64,000 nucleotides of DNA from contig NZ_JABEZU010000002.1 in the NCBI RefSeq assembly GCF_013149785.1, positions 868,001 through 932,000 of the forward strand. The letters run 5' to 3'. The position numbers and the translations under genes were made by a program. Positions 15,963 to 24,123 of this stretch are shown piece after piece (position 1 is the first letter of the stretch; each line of letters opens with the position of its first letter). This DNA comes from Isoptericola halotolerans. Lineage in GTDB: Bacteria; Actinomycetota; Actinomycetes; Actinomycetales; Cellulomonadaceae. A model generated the notes under the pieces. That model searched no databases. It saw nothing but the letters and a program-made list of their open reading frames with translations, and was not told the origin of the DNA.

Positions 15963-16487
15963 ATGGCTGCCAGGTCGGTTGTTGCAGAGACGTACGTACC
16001 GCACGAGAGTGACAGCGCGCTCGCTGACGTGCGGAGCTTCATGGCCGCCCACGAGAGCAAGCACGGCAGCGCGCCGAACTCTCGCTTCCTCTTGGTCGGT
16101 GACAGCGAAGGCGACCAGGTCGAGCTGCCCGAGACGCTCTACCTGGTGCTCCGGCAGGCGGTCGATGCGATGGCCGCGGGCAAGGCCGTCACGATCAGCC
16201 TCCAGGAGCCACAACTCACCACCCAACAGGCGGCTGACCTCCTGGGGGTCTCCAGGCCGACGGTCGTCCGGCTCGTCGAGTCCGGTGAGCTGTCGGCGGA
16301 ACGCGTGGGATCCCGTCGGCGGCTCGCGCTCGGTGACGTGCTCGCCTACCGGGAGAAGCGCCGTCGCCGCCAGTACGCGATGCTCGAGGCGACCTCGGTC
16401 GACCTGGATGATGAGGAGAACCCCGAGCTGATGATCGAAAGGCTCCGGGAAGCCCGCAAGGCCGTGGCCGGCAAGCGGGACGCCTGA
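15963..16487 (+). CDS. Excisionase-type HTH DNA-binding antitoxin
   Basis: A 174-residue protein. Residues about 83-130 hold a MerR/excisionase-like helix-turn-helix: TTQQAADLLGVSRPTVVRLVESGELSAERVGSRRRLALGDVLAYREKRR. The rest is charged and probably wraps the toxin. It stands 6 bp before a PIN-domain gene, a known type II toxin-antitoxin arrangement. It should neutralise the PIN protein and repress the promoter in front of it. It has the best ribosome site in the island (AAGGAGGTC), in line with the need for excess antitoxin. The partner assignment rests on adjacency and domain types. Confidence 0.8.
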   Translation: MAARSVVAETYVPHESDSALADVRSFMAAHESKHGSAPNSRFLLVGDSEGDQVELPETLYLVLRQAVDAMAAGKAVTISLQEPQLTTQQAADLLGVSRPTVVRLVESGELSAERVGSRRRLALGDVLAYREKRRRRQYAMLEATSVDLDDEENPELMIERLREARKAVAGKRDA

Positions 16488-16493
16488 GCCGAC

Positions 16494-17090
16494 GTGTTTA
16501 CCGCGCTCCTCGACACCTCCGTTCTCTGGCCGAGCCTGCAACGCGACGTCCTGCTCTCGATGGCGGCCGAAGGCCTCTACCGGCCCATCTGGTCCACCGC
16601 CGTCCTGCAAGAGTTGACGTGGGCGGAAGAGGCCAAACGTGTGCGCCGCGGCGCCACCCCGAAGAAGGCGCACGCAGCAGCTGAATGGCTCGTCACACAG
16701 ATGACCCAAGCCTTTGACGATTCGTGCGTGCAGGGCTGGGAACCGCTCGTCGGTTCCTACGGCCTGCCCGACCCCGACGACGAGCATCTGGTGGCCGCAG
16801 CGGTCGTCGGCGGCGCCGGTGTGATCGTGTCGAGCAACCTCAAGGACCTCCCGGAAGATCGGCTGCCCGAAGGAATCGGCGCAGTCTCGGCGGCGCGATT
16901 CGCCGCCGACACGGTCTCGGTGTCACCGGGGTTCGCGCTGCGGGCGCTCGAGAACATCGCACAGCGCTACCAGAACCCGGCCCGGACGGTGCGCGAGCTC
17001 GTGGCCACGCTCGAGGCACGGTACGACATGACAGACGCGGCGACCCTCCTGGTCGCCGCCTTGGAACGTGAGGAGGACCGGCATGGCTGA
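16494..17090 (+). CDS. PIN-domain ribonuclease toxin (VapC-like)
   Basis: A 198-residue protein starting MFTALLDTSVLWPSLQRDVLL, with D7 as the first PIN acidic residue. Further acidic positions appear in STAVLQELTWAEE and PDPDDEHLVAAAVVGGAGVIVSSNLKDLP, the second half of a PIN active site. PIN toxins cut RNA, often tRNA or rRNA. The start is GTG, 6 bp after the antitoxin. Its last 8 bp overlap hsdM, so toxin and methylase translation are linked. The C-terminal 60 residues (ALRALENIAQRYQNPARTVRELVATLE) extend beyond a minimal VapC; this longer type is usually paired with an HTH antitoxin. Confidence 0.82.
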   Translation: MFTALLDTSVLWPSLQRDVLLSMAAEGLYRPIWSTAVLQELTWAEEAKRVRRGATPKKAHAAAEWLVTQMTQAFDDSCVQGWEPLVGSYGLPDPDDEHLVAAAVVGGAGVIVSSNLKDLPEDRLPEGIGAVSAARFAADTVSVSPGFALRALENIAQRYQNPARTVRELVATLEARYDMTDAATLLVAALEREEDRHG

Positions 17091-18570
17091 CGCTCGCCGT
17101 CTGGTCGACAAGATGTGGTCGTACGCGAACGTGCTGCGCGACGACGGCGTCGGCGTCATCGAGTACACCGAGCAGTTGACGTACCTGCTGTTCCTCAAGA
17201 TGGCGCACGAGCGCGCCACTCGGAAGCTCAAGCCGGAGCGCGTGGTACCCGAGCGGTACTCGTGGCAGCGCTTGCTCGACGCCGACGGTGCCGCGCTCGA
17301 GACCGAGTACACGCTCATCCTGCAGGGACTGGGCCGTCAGCCCGGCACGCTCGGCACGATCTTCCGCAAGGCGCAGAACCGGATCCAGGACCCCGCCAAG
17401 CTGAAGCGGCTGATCCACGACCTCATCGACAAGGAGAACTGGTCGCAGTCCGGAACGGACATCAACGGCGACGCCTACGAGTCGCTGCTGTCCAAGGGCG
17501 CCAGCGACAAGGGTTCGGGTGCGGGCCAGTACTTCACGCCGCGGTCCATCATCTCGGCGATGGTCGATGTCGTGCAGCCCACCGTCGCGGACAGTGTGGT
17601 GGACCCAGCCTGCGGAACAGGCGGGTTCCTCCTCGCCGCGCACGAGTACGCCGCGCGCGACGCAGGGTCGATGACGCCGCCACAACGCGACCACCTGCGG
17701 GACACGTTCGTGCACGGAGTGGAGCTGGTGGACGGCACCGCGCGCCTGGCCGCGATGAACCTGTTGCTGCACGGCATCGGCGACGCCAACGGCGAGTCCG
17801 TGATCGAGGTCAAGGACGCGCTCATCGCCGACCCCGTGCGCCGCTGGTCCGTCGTCCTCGCCAACCCGCCGTTCGGCACCAAGTCGTCGGTCACGATGGT
17901 GGGCGCCGACGGCCGGGAGGCCCGCGAGGAGCGCGAGATCGAACGCCAGGACTTCGTCGTTACGACGTCCAACAAGCAGCTCAACTTCCTGCAGCACATC
18001 ATGACGATCCTCGACATCAACGGACGGGGCGCCGTCGTGCTGCCCGACAACGTGCTGTTCGAGGGGGGCGCCGGCGAGACGCTCCGCCGTCGGCTGCTAC
18101 GAGACTTCGACCTGCACACCCTGCTGCGACTGCCCACCGGCGTCTTCTATGCCCAGGGCGTCAAGGCGAACGTGCTGTTCTTCGACAAGAAGCCCGCGTC
18201 CGAGACGCCGTGGACGTCGAAGCTCTGGGTGTACGACATGCGCACCAACCAGCACTTCACGCTCAAGCAGAACCCGCTGACCCGTGCGCACCTGGACGAC
18301 TTCGTCACCCGCGCTGCCGGGCCGCGCGAGCATCGGGTGGAGTCGGAGCGGTTCACAGCGTTCGCCTACGACGAGCTCGTCGCGCGTGACAAGGTCAACC
18401 TCGACATCACCTGGTTGCGCGACGAGTCGCTGGAGGACCTGGACGACCTGCCTGCGCCGGACGTCATCGCCCGCGAGATCGTCGAGGACCTCACCGCCGC
18501 ACTGGAGGAGTTCGCCGCCGTCGCGGAATCGTTGGAGGCGGCGCGCAGCAGCGACCCCGTGTCCAGCTGA
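17083..18570 (+). CDS. hsdM: Type I restriction-modification methyltransferase subunit M
   Basis: A 495-residue N6-adenine methyltransferase. The N-terminal helical domain (MWSYANVLRDDGVGVIEYTEQLTYLLFLKM) is followed by QYFTPRSIISAMVDVV, the SAM-binding motif I DPACGTGGFLLAAH, and the catalytic NPPFGTK. LPTGVFYAQGVKANVLFFDK is also typical. It modifies host DNA with HsdS so that HsdR does not cut. The ATG at 17083 has GTGAGGAGGA upstream and overlaps the PIN gene. hsdM usually lies beside hsdS; here three genes separate them. A strong terminator follows 2 bp after the stop. Confidence 0.95.
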   Translation: MADARRLVDKMWSYANVLRDDGVGVIEYTEQLTYLLFLKMAHERATRKLKPERVVPERYSWQRLLDADGAALETEYTLILQGLGRQPGTLGTIFRKAQNRIQDPAKLKRLIHDLIDKENWSQSGTDINGDAYESLLSKGASDKGSGAGQYFTPRSIISAMVDVVQPTVADSVVDPACGTGGFLLAAHEYAARDAGSMTPPQRDHLRDTFVHGVELVDGTARLAAMNLLLHGIGDANGESVIEVKDALIADPVRRWSVVLANPPFGTKSSVTMVGADGREAREEREIERQDFVVTTSNKQLNFLQHIMTILDINGRGAVVLPDNVLFEGGAGETLRRRLLRDFDLHTLLRLPTGVFYAQGVKANVLFFDKKPASETPWTSKLWVYDMRTNQHFTLKQNPLTRAHLDDFVTRAAGPREHRVESERFTAFAYDELVARDKVNLDITWLRDESLEDLDDLPAPDVIAREIVEDLTAALEEFAAVAESLEAARSSDPVSS

Positions 18571-18572
18571 CC

Positions 18573-18608
18573 TCGGCTCTGCGGCAGCCCCCGCTGCCGC
18601 AGAGCCGA
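18573..18608 (+). terminator. Hairpin terminator after hsdM
   Basis: A perfect 15-bp stem, TCGGCTCTGCGGCAG with CTGCCGCAGAGCCGA, around CCCCCG. It starts 2 bp after the hsdM stop and faces the 3' end of the mannanase gene, so it may end both transcripts. It marks the right edge of the restriction island. Confidence 0.85.
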
Positions 18609-18624
18609 AGGCCCTTCCTGCCGG

Positions 18625-19992
18625 TCAGCCGGCGGAGCAGCCGACCTCGGCGCCCGACGGCGCGGCGCCGGAACCGATGAACCCGTACGACGTCGTCGCC
18701 CCGGTGCCGAGCGTGCCGTTCCACGGCGCGTGCGTGACGGTGACGCCGTCGCCGGCGAGGGTGCCGCCCCAGAGCTGGGAGACCACGATGCCTGCGGGCA
18801 GGGTGGTGCTCCAGCCGTTCAGGGCGTCCCCGGCGGTGAGGGTGACGTCGGCCTGGTAGCCGCCCTGCCAGGAGCCGACGACGGTGAGCGCGGCGGTGCA
18901 GGAGCCGTCACCCGGGTCCTCGGTCGGGTCGGGGTCCGGGGTCGGGTCCGGGTCGGGCGTCGGGTCGGGGTCCGGGGCGCCGCCGAAGACGGAGGCCTCG
19001 ACGGAGGTCTCCGAGAGACCGTCCGGTCCGGTGAAGATGCGCTCGCCCCAGGGCGACGGGTTCGTCACGTCGAAGCCCTCGACCAGGTCGAGGTACTCCA
19101 CGGGGCTGCCGTTGCCGCTCCACGACCAGGCGAGCCAGCCGATCCCGAGGCGCTCGCTCTCGGCGAGGATCGTGTCCAGGGCGACGCTGCCGTCGGAGTG
19201 GTCCCAGCCGAACTCGCCGATCATCAGGGGCAGCCCGGCGTCGACGAAGTGCTCCAGGTACTGGGTGACGGTGGAGCCCTGGGCGTACACGCCGTACATG
19301 TGCACGGAGAAGATCGTGTTGGCGTCGGGGTCGGCCGCCGCGACGAGCGGGGCCTGGTCGCGCATGGTGTGCGTCCAGTCCTGCCCCCAGTTCGGGGCGT
19401 CGACCACCAGGACGTGCTCGTAGCCGACGTGGCGCAGCCGGTGGATGGCGGCGGAGGTGTCGTCGGCCCACCCGGCGTTGACCGCGGCGTCGTTGCCGTA
19501 GGGCTCGTTGCCGATGTTGACCATGATGTGGTCCTCGCTGCCGGCGAGCGTGGGGTAGAGGTACTCCCAGTAGTCGGCGGCCTGGTCGAGGGTGGCGGCG
19601 CCCGCCTGCTCGCCGTAGCCGGTGGTGTCGTGCACCTCGAGCTGGCAGATCAGCCGGTTCGCCTCGCACTGGTCGACGATGGTCGCGACCTCGGCGGAGT
19701 CGGTGCGGGTCCAGCGGTCGCCGCTGGCGAGCACCACGCGCACGGCGTTGGCGTCGACCGACTTGATGTCGGCCAGTGCCTGGGTGGTGGTGTGCGTGTA
19801 CCAGGCGTGCGGGTGGTTGACGCCGCGCAGCACCAGGTCGGTGCCGTCGGCCTCGAGGAGGCGGCCGTCGGTGACGTGGAGGCCGGGTGGTTCGTCCGCG
19901 GCGGCCGACTGCGCGGCCAGCGCGGTCAGTCCTCCGGCCGCGAGCGCGGCTGCTGCGATGCCCGCGACGCTGCGGGTGCGAATGGTCGTCAT
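18625..19992 (-). CDS. Secreted GH5 subfamily 8-like beta-mannanase with CBM2
   Basis: A 455-residue secreted glycoside hydrolase, probably an endo-1,4-beta-mannosidase. A Sec signal (RTRSVAGIAAAALAAGGLTALAAQSAAA) precedes the GH5 barrel. LRGVNHPHAWY, VRVVLASGDRW, LEVHDTTGYGEQAGAATLDQA and VVDAPNWGQDW are close to GH5_8 mannanases. The acid/base Glu is in NIGNEPYG and the nucleophile in IGEFGWD. A (PDPDPT)3 linker leads to a C-terminal family 2 cellulose-binding module (CTAALTVVGSWQGGYQADVTL...ATTSYGF). The ATG at 19992 has GAGAGGAA upstream; an earlier ATG at 20031 lies inside a palindrome and lacks support. Mannan versus glucan activity is inferred. Confidence 0.88.
   Translation of the reverse strand: MTTIRTRSVAGIAAAALAAGGLTALAAQSAAADEPPGLHVTDGRLLEADGTDLVLRGVNHPHAWYTHTTTQALADIKSVDANAVRVVLASGDRWTRTDSAEVATIVDQCEANRLICQLEVHDTTGYGEQAGAATLDQAADYWEYLYPTLAGSEDHIMVNIGNEPYGNDAAVNAGWADDTSAAIHRLRHVGYEHVLVVDAPNWGQDWTHTMRDQAPLVAAADPDANTIFSVHMYGVYAQGSTVTQYLEHFVDAGLPLMIGEFGWDHSDGSVALDTILAESERLGIGWLAWSWSGNGSPVEYLDLVEGFDVTNPSPWGERIFTGPDGLSETSVEASVFGGAPDPDPTPDPDPTPDPDPTEDPGDGSCTAALTVVGSWQGGYQADVTLTAGDALNGWSTTLPAGIVVSQLWGGTLAGDGVTVTHAPWNGTLGTGATTSYGFIGSGAAPSGAEVGCSAG
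18921..18977 (-). repeat. Tandem 18-bp coding repeats (Pro-Asp-Pro-Asp-Pro-Thr linker)
   Basis: Three near-identical 18-bp units encode PDPDPT and form the flexible linker between the mannanase catalytic domain and its CBM2. Such units expand and contract by slippage. Confidence 0.75.
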
Positions 19993-20019
19993 GCGAGTTC
20001 CTCTCGGTCTCGTTGCCCT

Positions 20020-20076
20020 CTGCACGGTCACCGTGCAGGGGGAAGGGGCTCTGCCACCAGAGCATTAAGCGTTTAA
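20020..20076 (-). promoter_or_regulatory. Candidate operators upstream of the mannanase gene
   Basis: Two palindromes lie 28-85 bp before the start. CTGCACGG-TCA-CCGTGCAG (20020-20038) is perfect, 8 bp per arm. TTAAGCGTTTAA (20065-20076) is symmetric apart from one pair and has the central CG of LacI-family operators. The AT-rich second site stands out against GC-rich surroundings. Repression relieved by mannan sugars would fit, but neither the regulator nor the exact -10 box is identified. Confidence 0.5.
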
Positions 20077-20177
20077 GTTAGCATCGTCCGTCACCCGTGT
20101 CGGGTCCCACCCGGACGTTCTGTGTCCGGCGCCTCTCACGGCGCGCAGAGCGCGAGTGAGCAAGATGTTCCCGTGGG

Positions 20178-20204
20178 GTAACCACCACCTGACGGTGTGG
20201 TCAC
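20178..20204 (+). promoter_or_regulatory. GlnR-box-like site upstream of nirB
   Basis: GTAAC-n6-CTGAC-n6-GTCAC. Actinobacterial GlnR sites alternate gTnAC and GaAAC elements spaced by 6 nt. The two outer elements match exactly and the middle one is a weak GaAAC. It is centred about 36 bp before the proposed transcription start. GlnR activates nirBD in mycobacteria and streptomycetes. Confidence 0.55.
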
Positions 20205-20214
20205 GGCCGCTGCC

Positions 20215-20220
20215 TAGGTT
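20215..20220 (+). promoter_or_regulatory. -10 box of nirB (leaderless)
   Basis: TAGGTT ends 6 bp before the nirB ATG at 20227. The -35 position (about 20192-20197) has no match and lies inside the GlnR-like box, which fits an activator-dependent promoter. Confidence 0.55.
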
Positions 20221-20226
20221 CGAGTC

Positions 20227-22926
20227 ATGACCAGCGATCCCCCCACCTCAGGCAGCAGCACCCCGGGTGCCGACCGCCGTCACGTCGTCGTCGTCGGCGG
20301 CGGGATGGTCGCGCAGCGCTTCGTCGAGGCCCTGCGCGCCCGCGACACCGCCGGCGAGTGGCGCGTCAGCCTCTTCGCCGAGGAGCCGCGCAAGCCGTAC
20401 GACCGCGTCGGCCTCACCCGCTACTTCGAGGTGCGCGACGCCGAGGAGCTCACCCTCGGCGACCCCGCGCTCTGGGACGACCCGCTCGTCGAGCTGCACC
20501 GCGACTGCACGGTCGTCGCCATCGACCGGGAGGCCCGGACGGTCACCGACCGCCTCGGCAACGTCCACCCCTACGACGAGCTGGTGCTGGCCACCGGGTC
20601 GAACGCGGCGCGCCCGCCGATCCCCGGCAACGACCTGCCCGGCGTCTTCGTCTACCGCACCATCGACGACGTCGCCGAGCTGCGCGGCTGGGTCGAGGCC
20701 AAGCGCGAGGCGGGCCGCGTCGAGACCCGGGGCGGCGTCGTCGAGAAGCCCGTCCGCGGCGCCGTGATCGGCGGCGGTCTGCTCGGGCTCGAGGCCGCCG
20801 GTGCCCTCAAGGCGCTCGGCGCCCAGGCCACGGTGATCGAGTTCGGCACGCACCTGATGGGCGTGCAGGTCGACCTCGGGGGCGGGCAGGCCCTCAAGCG
20901 CCTCATCAACGACAAGGGCATCGCGGTGCGTGCCGAGACCGCCACGAAGGAGATGAAGCCGCACCGCCGCACCGGCCACGTGGGACGCATGGACTTCGCC
21001 GACGGCGGCCGCCTCGACGTCGACGTCGTCGTCATGGCCACCGGCGTGCGGCCCCGCGACGAGCTCGCCCGCGAGGCCGGGCTGCCGGTCGGCGAGCGCG
21101 GCGGCGCCGTCGTCGACCTGTCCTGCCGCACCGAGGACCCGCACGTGTGGGCGATCGGCGAGGTGGCCTGCATCGAGGGCCGGTGCATCGGTCTGGTCGC
21201 ACCGGGCAACACGATGGCCGAGGTCGTCGTCGACCAGCTCCTCGGCGGCGAGGCCGAGTTCCCCGGTGCGGACACCGCCACCAAGCTCAAGCTGTCCGGC
21301 GTCGACGTCGCCTCGTTCGGTGACGCGCACGGCCGCACCGAGGACTGCATCGAGATCGTCTGGGCCGACCCGACCGCGGGCGTCTACAAGAAGCTCGTCA
21401 TGTCCGACGACGCGAAGACGCTGCTCGGTGGCGTGTTCGTCGGGGACGCCGCGCCCTATGCCTCGCTGCGCCCCATGCTGGGTGCCGAGCTGCCCGGTGA
21501 CCCGGCCGCGTTCCTGCTGCCCGAGGGCACCGGCGGCGCCCCGGACATCGAGCTCCCGGACGAGGCGAACGTCTGCTCCTGCAACAACGTCTCCGCGGGC
21601 ACCATCCGCGGTGCGGTCACCGACCACGACTGCACGTCGGTCGGCGACGTCAAGAGCTGCACCAAGGCCGGCACCACCTGCGGCGCCTGCCTGCCCCTGG
21701 TCAAGAAGATCACCGAGACCGAGATGACCAAGGCCGGCATCGAGGTCAGCACCGCGCTGTGCGAGCACTTCGAGATGTCCCGCGCGCAGCTCTTCGACGC
21801 CGTGCGCGTGGCGGAGCTGCACTCGTTCACCGAGATCATCGGACGGTTCGGCGTCGTGCCCGAGGGCGCCTCGAGCCCGGGGCGCGGCTGCGACATCTGC
21901 AAGCCCGTGGTCGGCTCGATCCTGGCCAGCCAGGGCAACGGCCACATCCTGTCCGGCGAGCAGTCGACGCTGCAGGACACCAACGACCACATGCTCGCCA
22001 ACATGCAGAAGGACGGCACCTACTCGGTGGTGCCGCGGATGCCCGGTGGCGAGGTCACGCCCGAGGGGCTCATCGTCGTCGGGCAGGTCGCGAAGGACTT
22101 CGGTCTCTACACGAAGATCACCGGTGGGCAGCGCATCGACATGTTCGGCGCCCGCGTCGAGCAGCTCCCGCAGATCTGGAAGCGCCTGGTCGAGGCCGGC
22201 TTCGAGTCCGGACACGCCTACGGCAAGTCGCTGCGCACCGTGAAGTCCTGCGTCGGCTCCACCTGGTGCCGCTACGGCGTGCAGGACTCGGTCGGCATGG
22301 CCGTCGAGCTCGAGCTGCGCTACCGCGGTCTGCGCTCGCCGCACAAGCTCAAGATGGGTGTCTCCGGGTGTGCACGCGAGTGCGCCGAGGCGCGTGGCAA
22401 GGACGTCGGTGTCATCGCGACCGACAAGGGCTGGAACCTCTACGTCGGCGGCAACGGTGGCCAGACGCCCAAGCACGCGCTGCTCATCGCCGAGGACCTC
22501 GACACCGCCACCCTGCTGACCACCATCGACCGGTTCCTCATGCTGTACATCCGTACCGCGGACCGCCTGCAGCGCACCGCGCCCTGGGTGGAGGAGTACG
22601 AGGGCGGCCTCGACGCCATCCGTGACGTGATCATGGCCGACTCCCTCGGAATCGCCGAGGACCTCGACGCCGCCATGGCCGCTCACGTCGAGGGGTACGA
22701 GGACGAGTGGAAGGCCGTGCTGGAGGACCCGGAGAAGCTCGCGCGGTTCGGCTCGTTCGTCAACGCGCCGTCGACGCCGGACCCTGCGCTGGCCTACGTC
22801 CCCGAGCGTGGGCAGAAGCGCCCCGCCACCCCCGAGGAGATCGCCGCCGGGCCCGACGGCCCGGTCGACCCCTCGCTCACCGGACCGGTCCTCGTGGCCG
22901 GCGCCACGCTGGAGGTCCGCGCATGA
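20227..22926 (+). CDS. nirB: Nitrite reductase (NADH) large subunit
   Basis: An 899-residue siroheme enzyme reducing nitrite to ammonium with NADH. The N-terminal FAD/NADH module has HVVVVGGGMVAQRFVEAL, VIGGGLLGLEAAGALKALGAQ and VWAIGEVACI. A BFD-like [2Fe-2S] region follows: NVCSCNNVSAGTI with KAGTTCGACLPLV. The siroheme/[4Fe-4S] module has KITGGQRIDMFGARVEQLPQIW, KSCVGSTWCRYGVQDS and MGVSGCARECAEARGKDVGVI (C-x5-C and C-x3-C cluster ligands). Length and domain order are normal. It starts the nirB-nirD-cobA-nnaR operon and overlaps nirD by ATGA. The ATG at 20227 is probably the 5' end of the mRNA. Confidence 0.96.
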   Translation: MTSDPPTSGSSTPGADRRHVVVVGGGMVAQRFVEALRARDTAGEWRVSLFAEEPRKPYDRVGLTRYFEVRDAEELTLGDPALWDDPLVELHRDCTVVAIDREARTVTDRLGNVHPYDELVLATGSNAARPPIPGNDLPGVFVYRTIDDVAELRGWVEAKREAGRVETRGGVVEKPVRGAVIGGGLLGLEAAGALKALGAQATVIEFGTHLMGVQVDLGGGQALKRLINDKGIAVRAETATKEMKPHRRTGHVGRMDFADGGRLDVDVVVMATGVRPRDELAREAGLPVGERGGAVVDLSCRTEDPHVWAIGEVACIEGRCIGLVAPGNTMAEVVVDQLLGGEAEFPGADTATKLKLSGVDVASFGDAHGRTEDCIEIVWADPTAGVYKKLVMSDDAKTLLGGVFVGDAAPYASLRPMLGAELPGDPAAFLLPEGTGGAPDIELPDEANVCSCNNVSAGTIRGAVTDHDCTSVGDVKSCTKAGTTCGACLPLVKKITETEMTKAGIEVSTALCEHFEMSRAQLFDAVRVAELHSFTEIIGRFGVVPEGASSPGRGCDICKPVVGSILASQGNGHILSGEQSTLQDTNDHMLANMQKDGTYSVVPRMPGGEVTPEGLIVVGQVAKDFGLYTKITGGQRIDMFGARVEQLPQIWKRLVEAGFESGHAYGKSLRTVKSCVGSTWCRYGVQDSVGMAVELELRYRGLRSPHKLKMGVSGCARECAEARGKDVGVIATDKGWNLYVGGNGGQTPKHALLIAEDLDTATLLTTIDRFLMLYIRTADRLQRTAPWVEEYEGGLDAIRDVIMADSLGIAEDLDAAMAAHVEGYEDEWKAVLEDPEKLARFGSFVNAPSTPDPALAYVPERGQKRPATPEEIAAGPDGPVDPSLTGPVLVAGATLEVRA

Positions 22927-23333
22927 CCGTCACCGACAACCCGCCCGCGTCCCCGGTGGGGAGCGCCGTCGCCCGATGGGCCCCCGTCTGCCGGCTCGAC
23001 GACCTCGTGCCCGAGCGGGGTGCGGCGGCCCTGCTGGAACGCACCGACGGGACGACCGTGCAGGTCGCCGTCTTCCGTCTGCTGGACGACACGGTGCGTG
23101 CCGTCCAGCAGCTCGACCCGTACTCCGGCGCGAACGTCATGTCCCGCGGCATCGTCGGCAGCCGGGGCGAGGAACCGACCGTCGCCTCGCCGATCTACAA
23201 GCAGGTCTTCGCCCTGGCCACCGGCCGCTGCCTCGAGTCGGGCGGCAAGACTCCGAAGCCGGGGCTGGACGCCCACCTGGAGCTCTTCGCCACCGAGGTG
23301 CGCGACGGCGTCGTGCACGTCGGGCTGGTCTGA
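22923..23333 (+). CDS. nirD: Nitrite reductase (NADH) small subunit
   Basis: A 136-residue Rieske-fold protein that pairs with NirB. It has WAPVCRLDDLVPERGAAALL, VQQLDPYSGANVMSRGIVGS and SPIYKQVFALATGRCLESGGKTP. As in other NirD proteins, the Rieske Cys/His ligands are absent, so no cluster is expected. The start overlaps nirB as ATGA; cobA follows after 1 bp. Confidence 0.93.
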   Translation: MTVTDNPPASPVGSAVARWAPVCRLDDLVPERGAAALLERTDGTTVQVAVFRLLDDTVRAVQQLDPYSGANVMSRGIVGSRGEEPTVASPIYKQVFALATGRCLESGGKTPKPGLDAHLELFATEVRDGVVHVGLV

Positions 23334-23334
23334 C

Positions 23335-24123
23335 ATGACCGGCCGGGGGCGAGTCACCCTCGTCGGGGCGGGCCCCGGCGCCGCCGACCTGCTCACCTAC
23401 CGGGCCTGGCGGGCGATCGCCCAGGCCGACGTCGTCGTCCACGACCGGCTGGTCCCTCTCGAGGTGCTCGACGACCTCGGCGAGGACGTGGAGGTCATCG
23501 ACGTCGGCAAGGCGCCCGGGAAGCACAAGGTGCCCCAGGACGGGATCAACGCGCTGCTCGTGCAGCACGCCCTCGCCGGGCGCCGCGTGGTCCGGCTCAA
23601 GGGCGGCGACCCGTTCGTCTTCGGCCGCGGTGGCGAGGAGCACGCGGCCTGCACGGCGGCCGGGGTCGGCGTCGACGTCGTCCCCGGCGTCTCCTCGGCC
23701 CTGGCGGTCCCGGCGCTCGCGGGCGTCCCGCTGACGCACCGCGGCACGACGACGGCGTTCCACGTCGTCACCGCGCACACGCGCTCCGGTGAGCAGGAGC
23801 TGGACGACGTCGCGGTGGCCTGCGTCACGCAGCGGGCGGCTACGCTGGTGATCCTCATGGGGGTGTCCTCGCTCCCGGCGATCGTGACCCGGCTGCTCGA
23901 CGCCGGAGCGGACCCGGACACCCCCGTGGCGATCGTGGAACGCGGGTCGACGCCGGAGCAACGGGTGACCCGTGTCGGGCTGGACCTGGCGGCCAAGCGG
24001 GCCGACGAGCTCGGGGTACGCGCGCCCGCCGTGATCGTCGTCGGGGACGTGGCGGCCGAGGGCCTGCTGGAGGGATCGAGTGAGCGAGGCGGAGAAGGCG
24101 TCCTGGGGGACCCGCGTGGCTGA
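23335..24123 (+). CDS. cobA: Uroporphyrinogen-III C-methyltransferase
   Basis: A 262-residue SUMT. It methylates uroporphyrinogen III twice with SAM to precorrin-2, the first step to siroheme, which NirB needs. Motifs are VTLVGAGPGAADLLTYRAWRAIAQADVVVHDRLV, RLKGGDPFVFGRGGEE and VVPGVSSALAVPALAGVPLTHRG. It has no N-terminal CysG-type dehydrogenase/ferrochelatase domain, so that step must come from elsewhere. The ATG is 1 bp after the nirD stop. Its end overlaps the next gene by 44 bp. A place in the nitrite operon indicates a siroheme role rather than cobalamin. Confidence 0.92.
   Translation: MTGRGRVTLVGAGPGAADLLTYRAWRAIAQADVVVHDRLVPLEVLDDLGEDVEVIDVGKAPGKHKVPQDGINALLVQHALAGRRVVRLKGGDPFVFGRGGEEHAACTAAGVGVDVVPGVSSALAVPALAGVPLTHRGTTTAFHVVTAHTRSGEQELDDVAVACVTQRAATLVILMGVSSLPAIVTRLLDAGADPDTPVAIVERGSTPEQRVTRVGLDLAAKRADELGVRAPAVIVVGDVAAEGLLEGSSERGGEGVLGDPRG

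Noticed and set aside
10878-18570. Prophage or transposon origin of the restriction island
   Set aside because: No integrase, transposase, tRNA gene or direct-repeat attachment site was seen at either edge; transfer is possible but the mechanism is not visible.
18910-18978. CRISPR-like short repeats
   Set aside because: The repeats are tandem 18-bp coding units of a Pro-Asp linker without spacers.
20031-20033. Earlier ATG as mannanase start
   Set aside because: It would add 13 residues ahead of a complete signal peptide, lies within a palindrome and lacks a ribosome site, whereas 19992 has GAGAGGAA.
20248-22686. 812-codon open frame antisense to nirB
   Set aside because: It lies wholly opposite a gene with full nitrite reductase motifs; its Asp/Val/Gly/His-rich translation is the mirror of GC-rich codons and has no family features.
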